A stretch of 64,000 nucleotides of DNA from contig WPDH01000080.1 in the NCBI GenBank assembly GCA_019137255.1, positions 124,001-188,000 on the forward strand, written 5' to 3'. This document shows positions 56,179-64,000 of the stretch, one piece after another. The translations under genes were made by a program, and so were the position numbers. The notes beneath the pieces were generated by a model. It saw only the letters and a program-made list of their open reading frames with translations, was not told the origin of the DNA and did no database searches. How positions within the stretch are numbered: position 1 is the first letter of the stretch; each line of letters starts with the position of its first letter. The stretch is from Corinectria fuckeliana (lineage: Eukaryota > Ascomycota > Sordariomycetes > Hypocreales > Nectriaceae).

Positions 56179-58612
56179 TTAAGGGTGGAGAGCATTACAG
56201 CAACAAGCCGGGTTTGCGAGAGGGAGCACCGCTGGACGTAAAGTAAGGTGGTGTGCCCGATGCTGTAAGCAATGTGCCAGCCACGCTACGCCTTGTCGCC
56301 GCGTCCAGCCACAGCCAGTGGAGGGCAGCGGTCCAATATTTAGGCCCCTCGATTGTCTCTCGGCAGCCCTCCCTAAAGTGTCGGGACTCGGGTTGACGCT
56401 GCGAGCCAGCGCTAGCCCCTAGTAACGAACGGGGCACCTTGTGCCTGGCCAAAATTGCTCGAGCGCCCACTGCCCCTTGACCTAAGGGGCGACCGGCTTT
56501 ATCAGTCCTATTTGTTGTAGATCCTTGAAAAGGGAAAGAAGGGGTGGAAGGGTTCAGAATTATTGGCCTTGTCGTTGTCGATTTCCCGTCAACATCATCG
56601 TCACGGAAGCCATCACGGACGCTCTGCATAGACTACCTAGAAAGCACGTCCACGAGCATGGACTTCAACGCCAGATATCCCAGTGGCCCACTATCGCAGA
56701 TCACAGCCCAGGAACAATGAATGCACTGGAGTTAGCTTACAGAGTTGAATAATTGCCCTAACAGCACCGAGCACCGAGCATTCTGTGTCGGGTTCCACTA
56801 TTAGTGATTCCCCCCCGAGCATCAGGAGAAGCGACTCCACAAGGGCCTTGGCTGAGAGCATCCATGTTTGAAGGGTTCCAGGCAAATTCGGGGTAAAATA
56901 CTTGCACACGCTGAATTTGTACATGCTAGGTACCCGTGTGCTTCGTACGTCCACCAAGCCCGTACAGCACTAGGTACTTACGGATCCAAGCCCCCCCCCC
57001 CCCCTATATTTCATACTTCATATGGTCTTCATTGATGAGCCACTCTATTGCTACGTAGTACGCCGCTCGTAACCCTGCAGATAGTTGCCCTCGCCCACGA
57101 GGCCGGGCATACGTAGGGATGGTATTTAGCATTCCAGTCGTTGAGAGAATCCGCCAGCTGTGGCGCCCTGGCGCCCTGACTCCGTGCTATAGACGAGGCG
57201 GATATACGTAGTAAGAGAAATAAAAGAATATCTAAGGAAGTAATCTACGAAGTACTCCGTAGTAAGCCTAGCAAGGACGCAGCACCCAAAAAAAGGGGAA
57301 TTGCGTCGATGGCATCGGTAGGGGGGTGTCTTTTTTTAGTGATGGTCTTGGTTCCTCCCAACCCATCCCATCCTATCCCCTCCGTCCATCCATCCATCCA
57401 CCCAACCAACCATCCCAGCCCGCTCTGCAACGCACGCAACAGCCCTGCCAGCCAGCTCCAGGCTTATTATTCGTGCAGGAGGCCGGGTGCATCTGTGCCT
57501 CCCGACTGGGCTCCCGGGAGGTTGCTAGAGGAGTAACGAGGAATATGGGTGGGTGGTATTCGTAGATTTGTTAGTGGAGGTTTCCAGTTAGCACGGTGCC
57601 CAGGCCGTGTAGTCTAAGCAACTTTTAGTCGATGCACCTAACCTTGGAGCTACTTAGGTACCATGGAGGCTACTGCTAAGTACCTGGCCGCCGGGCGGGC
57701 TTGCTGGTAAGTGGGTTGGTAGGTACTTCGATCCCTCCACTCCCACTGTGCTCCAGGCTGGTGGGTAGTCGATAATTCCCCTCACCCCCTAACTAGTCCC
57801 TAATCCCATTCCCCCATGCCACATCCCAGATCAACCCTGTGCTGTTCATCTCGTCCCATCCCCATCCACTTCTCCGTTCCCGTTTCCATTCCTCTCTGTG
57901 ACACTCGCCAGTCCCAATCCCGTCCTCTCAGAGAGACAGGCAGGCAAGCAAGCAGGCAGACAGACACACTCTCTCTCGGTCTCCGTTGTCTGGCCCTGGG
58001 ACCTGCGAGGTCGACTCCTTCCGCTCATCCATCCCTCTCCATCCTTAACATCCACCTCCACCTCCACCGCCACACAAGCCGACGCCGCCGCCGCCGCCTC
58101 CCCCCCAGCGACAACTTCTCCTCCAGCGCATCGACATCGCACATCGCTCTCTTGCTCATTTACTCCTGTCACTCGCTCGCTCTGTCGACGCTCTCACCCC
58201 TCCTTGCAACACAGCGTCTGTTCCCCCGGCCGTGTTCCACAAAGCACCCGTCCTTGGGCCCTCGTCCTCATCAAACCCTCCGCCCACAATACTTGTCCCG
58301 TCGCAGCATCCCGAGACCCTCGGCTGCCAAACCTCCGACAAGCGTTTCCCTCCCCCACGCCGTCTGCGTCGATCGACCGACCGTTGCCTCTCATCGTCTT
58401 CTTCGCCCGCTGAGCCCCCGGGGCCGACCTCGATTCGATCTTCCTCATCGCTTTTTCCGACCTCGTCTACGGCTGTACTTCCATAGCTGCCTCGCCTTGA
58501 CTTATTCCCTAAGGCTGAAGGCAGCTTCCTCCATGACTGTCGTCGCCGCCGCCGCACTCGCCTCTCATCGCCCTCTTGACACTCTCGTCATTGCTACATA
58601 AATCTGCCCGCC
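56179..58612. other. Intergenic: upstream region and leader of the LIM-RhoGAP gene
   Basis: About 2.4 kb. It contains a C14 run (56991-57004) and a GTAC-N3-GTAC-type word (57246-57255). A very C/T-rich segment (57780-58610) is probably the promoter and long 5' leader of the downstream gene. A 261-codon open frame in that leader looks compositional, not coding. Confidence 0.5.
56991..57004 (+). repeat. Poly-C tract (14 C)
   Basis: Third of three intergenic C-homopolymers of at least 14 nt in this window. Confidence 0.9.
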
Positions 58613-61600
58613 ATGTCTAGCATCGTGGACGACTATCTCGAAAGTCCTATGGAGACTGAGACTGACGATGTCTTCCCTTGCAAGGGTTGTGGAGAGGTAC
58701 GCTGGCCCGTTCCTATACCCAGTATCCTCGACCTACTGACACCTTTGAAACACCATAGATCCTTGAGGAAGGGAAAGCATTTGAACTTGGTATGTCCACC
58801 TGACTAACCATATCCCCGTTATGTGGTTGCTTCCCGTACTTGGCTGCGTTGCGAGACAGCCCGTCTCAAAAAGCTGTCAACCCACACCCTGGTGATACCT
58901 CGGAACTGTTAGCTAACTTCTCAACAGCGGGCAACCGATGGCATCTCGATTGCTTCCGATGCAACACCTGCAGCACTCTTCTAGACTCCGATGCGAACCT
59001 CCTTCTCCTTGGCGATGGATCGCTCATCTGCAACAACTGCACATACAGTTGCAGCGCCTGCGGCAACAAGATCGAAGACCTGGCTATCCTTACGGGGGAA
59101 CAGGCGTTCTGCGCCACCTGCTTCCGCTGTCGAAATTGCAAACGTAAGATCGACAACCTCCGATATGCCAGGACCTCGCAAGGCATTTTCTGCATGGGCT
59201 GCCACGAGACTTTGATGGCCAGGCGCAAGAAGAAGTCCAAAGCTGCTGCCGCAGCCAAAGCGAGGGAAAAAGAACACTCGCCCATGATCACCGAGAAATC
59301 CCTCCCCGCCCTACCCCCAAACGCCATTCCACCGAACGCCTTTTCCAATGACCGCGTCGATCCTGACTCCGATACCGCCACGGAGCTTTCGCCACGACCC
59401 CGGACAGCCCACGACCGAAACGAATCCTCGACTAGAAGCGAGTCAAGGCCTGCCCGCTCCCCTGATCGCAAGGCCGAGGGCTTGGGGCTGCCAGCATCCA
59501 CCTATCGTAGCAATCGCAACTCGACCATCGTCTCGCGACCCGAGAATGGCTCTAACGACGGTTCTGACAGCTTTTTTATATCCGTGGCACTAGATCCCAG
59601 TCCCGGCCCGACCCCTCGGTCTACGACAGACAGTGTGTTGGAGTCTGGTAGTAAGACGAAGGAAAAGGACTATTTCACTTCTAAGTCGACTTCTTCCGAA
59701 AAGCGAAGCGACTCACACAACTCCACCCCACACATTGCGTTCCAGGAGAAGGGTCGTCAGCCATCGTCGGCTTCGGATTACGAGGCTCCGAAGCTGCCAG
59801 CCCGGAAGCTGTCCAAATCTTCAAGAACGGATTCAAACCGTCGGTCACCCGCCGTTGAAGACAAGCCTCAAAAACCCCCCCCTCGTCGCCAGGGCCCTCA
59901 AGATGATTTCAAGCTCCAGGATGCTCCCAAGAGCAAGAAATTGGTCTCTAGGAGTAGCTCTCAGTCTTCTGGCCTCCCCATCGAAACCGCCACTAAACCC
60001 AACAATGGGGCTACACGGAAGGACGGTCCCGGCGGTCTAACGCATTCTGATTCAAGCTCCTCCACTCCCCCGGAGCGAGTATCTCAAGATTCTAGACGCG
60101 TAGATGAGGACGAGCTACGAGCCTCGATGGATTCTATGTCCAGGACATCTTCACGACCGGAGAACGCAAAACCGATCGCCCGAAAAGAGCTGCCCACCAG
60201 CGTGGCAAGGACCAACCGTAGGCCCAGCCCAGTACCAAAACAGCACCACACAGATACACGGCTAACAACGTACACAGTTAACGGAAGCTCAAGGCAGCCG
60301 AGCAGACAAGAGACAGCTGAGGATGTACCTGCACGAGGAACGCCTGCCCGTCCTAGCGTCTCTCAACCGAAGACCAAGTCCGATACCTACACCCAGCCAC
60401 GTGCCGCACCGGCGCCTCCGAACGCCCAAGGCCACCCTGGGGCAAAAGAGACGGCCGGCTCGAAGGATGAGTCTGGGTCCCCTAAAGTCTCGCCGAAACT
60501 ACCTAGGTGGAGTAGCGGTGGTGACTTTAGTATGGACGAGGACATGGCTAGGATCTTGGGCACTGATGAAGGCTCCACTTCGATTCTGCGTCGTGTTTCC
60601 AACGCTGTCCGACATGGCCGCACCAACAGTGTCGAGTCACCCAGTCAAAACCATGCCAGGTCCGGCCATGCCCGAAGCATCAGCGAGACAACTCGTGCTA
60701 CTGGTTCACCGAGGTGGCCAAGGACGCCCATCGTTGAGGATTATGGCCAGGCACACGAGATCAGCAGTCCCATGTCTCTTACATCAGGCGACGATCCCGC
60801 ATTCCTCAAGCGACAGCTGCGCAACTCTGAGCAACGTGTCGCCGAGCTGGAGAGACAGTTCACGACCGAAAAGGACCTAAAGAGCCTCAACAAGAAGCTG
60901 ATTGAGAAGCGGAAGACGGTGTCTGTTTTGGATACTCAGACTGAGATTATGATTCGACAGCTTGAGGTCCTGGCCGGATACGTTGAGCGAGCCAAGGAGA
61001 CCAAGACACCTGTTGACCCTCGAGTTCTTGAAGATTCTGCGATCAAGGAGTTTGTCCAGAAGCTTGAGAAGCTAAAGGTTGCCATGTCTGCGTCTGTCGA
61101 GCAGCTGCACGAAGAACGTGAACTACTAATGGAAGAAAAGAACAAAGCTGTCGCGGACCGAGATCGTGCCCTGCTCGAATTTGAGCAGCTCTCATCGAAG
61201 AATGCACAGCTTGCGGATATGAATAACGACCTGACACATCAAATCCAGGAGCGGTTTAAGTCGCACATTGGCGACGGCAAGGTCCCTAGCGGTCTGGGCA
61301 TCTATAGCCAGAACAGGGGTCTGAACAATTCCTCACTCAATCTGGATGCGGCGAGCATGACGACGGGTGTCACCACGTTGGTCCCCGCCGATGAGGAGCC
61401 TATCGTAGAAGCTGGGCCTACAGTGGTCCAGGTCCGCAAGGGCCAAGCCAAGAAGTTCAACTGGAAGAAGGGTTCCAAGGGCCTGGCCCAAGTGGCCAAG
61501 GGCGTCAACAGGGCCGTCGTTGCCTTCCAGAACGATCGAGAGCGTATGCAACACCAAGGAGGCCCAGGAGGCCCAGGAGGCCAAGGAGGCGGTCTAGGAG

Positions 61601-62515
61601 GTCTGACCGGCGAGAGCATTGGCATGCCATACAACATGACTGTGGCGCAAGAGCCCAACCTCGCGCCCGGACTCAACGGCAACAACGGATATGCTTCACA
61701 GAACAGACAACAGATGGATCCGGGACGACAAGGCTTCGGCTTCTTTGGCAAAAAGGGTGCCATGCCCAAGTCGGGGTCATCAAGCAACGTAAATACACCG
61801 GAGCCGGTCGAGCCCCCGTCGGTCCTCTTCGGATCTGATCTAGGAGAGCGATCCGACTACGAGCGTCGACAGATCCCCAGCGTCGTCACTCGCTGTATTG
61901 AGGAAGTCGAGCTTCGAGGCATGGACCAGGAGGGCATCTATCGAAAGACGGGCGGCAACTCTCAGGTCAACATGATCAAGGATGGGTTTAGCAAGGACGA
62001 AAACTTTGATATATCCGACCCCGACTTGGATATCACGGCCGTCACCAGTGTTTTGAAGCAGTATTTCCGAAAGCTTCCCATGCCCCTACTCACATTCGAC
62101 GTTTACGAGCGGGTTTTGGAGTCAACTTGTAAGCATCAGTCTGGCCCTCTGAAATGTCATTGACTAACGAATTACAGCCGTCGTGGACGAGGAGGAGCGA
62201 AGCACTCACCTGCGCAAGACATTCGCTTCCATGCCACAGCAGCATCGTGACTGTCTTGAATTTCTCATGTTCCACCTTGCTCGCGTCGCCAAGCGCGAGC
62301 CAGAGAACCTGGTATGTGATGGATTTACTCTCCCCGCCTCATTACTTGATTGCTAACCACTGTACCAGATGTCTCCCAAGAACCTAGCAGTCGTGTTTGC
62401 ACCAACCATCATGCGAGACACGAGTCTCGAGCGCGAGATGACGGACATGCACGCCAAAAACATTGCAATCCAGTTTGTCATCGAGAACAGTGACACCATT
62501 TTTGAAGACGCTTAA
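58613..62515 (+). CDS. rga1: Rho GTPase-activating protein with two LIM domains (Rga1 type)
   Basis: GAP that switches off Rho/Cdc42 GTPases at sites of polar growth. Five exons: 58613-58696, 58759-58789, 58928-62128, 62178-62311 and 62369-62515, giving 1198 aa. LIM1 (about 23-78) has PCKGCGE, HLDCFRCNTC and ICNNCTYS. LIM2 (about 84-140) has CSACGNKIED, CATCFRCRNC and FCMGCHETL. A long Ser/Pro-rich disordered region follows, then a coiled coil (about 700-860, LKRQLRNSEQRVAELERQFT). The C-terminal RhoGAP domain shows GIYRKTGG with the arginine finger, LKQYFRKLPMPLLTF and SPKNLAVVFAPTIMR. Two LIM domains plus a terminal GAP match Rga1 rather than the three-LIM Lrg1. Confidence 0.93.
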
Positions 62516-63645
62516 GTCTGCACCGACGATGCGGAGACAGCCTCGAATTCTCCTCCCTCTTGGCCAGGAATTCGGAATCATGATGGTCTCGCTCCATGGG
62601 CCCGCGGCATTCATGGGGTCATTTCTCTGATTTAGCACCTTGGATTTGAAGCCCCTTTCAATTCGAAGTGTGCCCTTTGACACATGGGGCGTTTGTGCTA
62701 GGACATTTAATGATATCCACTTCTTTTTTTGATGCCTTTTTTCTTGTTGATGTGTGAACAGGCGGCAGACTAGGTGGCCAGAGGACAAGGGGGAGTATTG
62801 GTTATGTACGTCGTCGCTGCTAGGATTCCTTGCTCATGGAACTGGGTGTTTCATTTGTCTTTGGCATAGCTCAATATGGTGGCTGTCTGGTCCAATTTCG
62901 TACATCTCACTTGGACGTTTACCCATGAAGTTGCGCGTGGAAGGACAAGCGATTCCTTTACGGCTGGACAACAAAGAAAATTAAAAATACGATTCGATTC
63001 ATTGCTGTGGAGTTTCATCAGAACGGCACCGTATCTTCGAGCCCTTTTGTTCTTCTTTCATTAGGTTGGTTTGGTTCCTGTCGTTTTCGTTTTCTGTCTT
63101 CCCGAGCAGCCTGTCTGTATGGGTGTGGATGGGTTAGGGAGGGAGCGAGAAGCAATGTCCAATCGGTATAGGACGGAAAAGGGCAGCTGGTTTGCCTTGC
63201 AACTCTTAAACAGGTCGGATCCAATAGCTAGCATGGAATACAAATTAGACTGTGGTCCTCCCGAGATCACGGTTCTTATTACTATTTTTCAGTGTCAGGC
63301 GTGATGATATAGAAGGTGTCGTGATGCATGCATCGTAAGCGAGATAAATGTATATCAATCAATATGCGCAAGAGGCTGTCGTCGAGGTAAAGCGTCTAGA
63401 TTCAATTACAATGCTAAGGCTACAGGTACAAGTGCGGCTACTTAATAAAGGGAGATAATTCGCAACAACTAAACGGCACGAAAAGACGAGCGAGAACAGA
63501 AAAAAAAGACAATCCAGAACGAGTACCAGCCCTCTTCACCCAAACTCCGACATCCAACGCCCCGGCACTTGGCCTCATTGTATTTTGGTCATCTCCCGTC
63601 GCTCTCTCTGGTTCTTACACACACCTTCAATTCCGGGGTTCGTCC
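62516..63645. other. Intergenic: converging 3' ends
   Basis: About 1.1 kb between the RhoGAP stop codon and the stop codon of the partial gene at the right edge. Probable 3' UTRs. No gene seen. Confidence 0.5.
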
Positions 63646-64000
63646 TCAGACGGCCGTGGCAGAGCCCTGCTCGCGCTGCCGCTTGACGATGTAGTAGGTG
63701 ATGAGACTCTTGGGGTCGTCCTTGACATCCTTGAGGGCATCCCAGAAGGCCGCCTCGCCGACGCGGGCGTGGAGGGCGACACAGAGCTGGACGGCATCCA
63801 TGCGGACGCCCGAGTTGGCCGAGTTGAGGCACCGGCTCGCGAGGGAGACAAGCTGGCCGAGCTCGGATTCAGTAGGCTCAAAGTTGGGCCGTTTATCGAG
63901 CAGGGCGCGCAGAACGTGCAAGCCCGTACTGAGAATGCGGCTATCCTCGGCGGCGGCGTCATCGCAGCCCTCGAGACGCTTGGTCAAGACGACGACGATC
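63646..64000 (-). CDS. C-terminal end of a CLASP/Stu1-like microtubule protein (partial)
   Basis: The frame is open from the window edge to a TGA at 63646, giving the last 117 residues. It is helical and HEAT-like: LHVLRALLDKRPNF, LGQLVSLASRCLNSANSGVR, MDAVQLCVALHARVGEAAFW and LITYYIVKRQREQG. The pattern resembles the C-terminal TOG/HEAT segment of fungal CLASP (Stu1), which stabilises spindle microtubules, but the identification rests on a short segment. No intron is visible in this part, and the start lies outside the window. Confidence 0.5.
   Translation of the reverse strand, partial: IVVVLTKRLEGCDDAAAEDSRILSTGLHVLRALLDKRPNFEPTESELGQLVSLASRCLNSANSGVRMDAVQLCVALHARVGEAAFWDALKDVKDDPKSLITYYIVKRQREQGSATAV

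Noticed and set aside
57816..58601. 261-codon open frame just upstream of the LIM-RhoGAP gene
   Set aside because: Pro/Ser/Arg/His-rich composition follows the C/T-rich leader; no domain, and it ends 11 nt before a well-supported start codon. Treated as 5' leader.
1..64000. tRNA, 5S rRNA and CRISPR arrays
   Set aside because: Looked for TPsiC-like GGTTCGAATCC boxes, the fungal 5S core and regularly spaced direct repeats; none found with convincing structure.

Overview
The window comes from a filamentous ascomycete (Pezizomycotina), most likely a Sordariomycete. Coding DNA is GC-rich. Introns are short (about 50-120 nt) with GT-AG or occasional GC-AG ends and CTAAC/CTGAC-like branch sites. 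5' leaders are pyrimidine-rich, and one transposon relic carries CpA-to-TpA decay typical of repeat-induced point mutation. The protein set is fungal: Sec4-type Rab, AA9 lytic polysaccharide monooxygenase, Sat4/Hal4 kinase, CYA5-like PPR protein, LIM-RhoGAP and a LaeA/UMTA-type methyltransferase. The species cannot be fixed from sequence reading alone.

Left third (1-24.3 kb), mostly housekeeping: sec4 (-), a secreted AA9 LPMO with a C-terminal hevein-like module (-), hsp10 with heat-shock-element-like sites (-), a sat4/hal4 kinase (-), mitochondrial uL11m (-) divergent from the 40S assembly factor krr1 (+), a zinc-less MDR oxidoreductase (-), a YeeE/YedE sulfur-compound transporter (+) converging on a RidA deaminase (-), and an AIM41/YqeY-like mitochondrial protein (-). 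Exon joins were solved by eye from splice signals, phase and family conservation.

Middle (24.3-46 kb): a gene-poor stretch holds one nine-exon methyltransferase gene whose frame needs a GC-AG intron. Then come type II PI4-kinase lsb6 (-, also with a GC-AG intron), a small Arg/Ser-rich hypothetical protein (+), the CYA5/Pet309-like PPR protein (+) and an Atos-family protein (-).

Right third (46-64 kb): a degenerate block contains a 1,847-bp pogo/Fot1 relic with 42-bp perfect terminal inverted repeats and TA target duplication, a ribokinase gene broken by one in-frame TGA, and an ankyrin-repeat fragment also broken by a TGA. It is followed by fyv7 (+), a long gene-free stretch containing an 873-bp PIF/Harbinger deletion derivative (27-bp TIRs, TTA duplication), a two-LIM RhoGAP (rga1-like, +), and the 3' end of a CLASP/Stu1-like gene running off the edge (-). 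Intergenic DNA repeatedly carries a short palindromic word, GTAC-TTC/GAA-GTAC. I found no tRNA, rRNA or CRISPR array, and no clear new multi-gene system.
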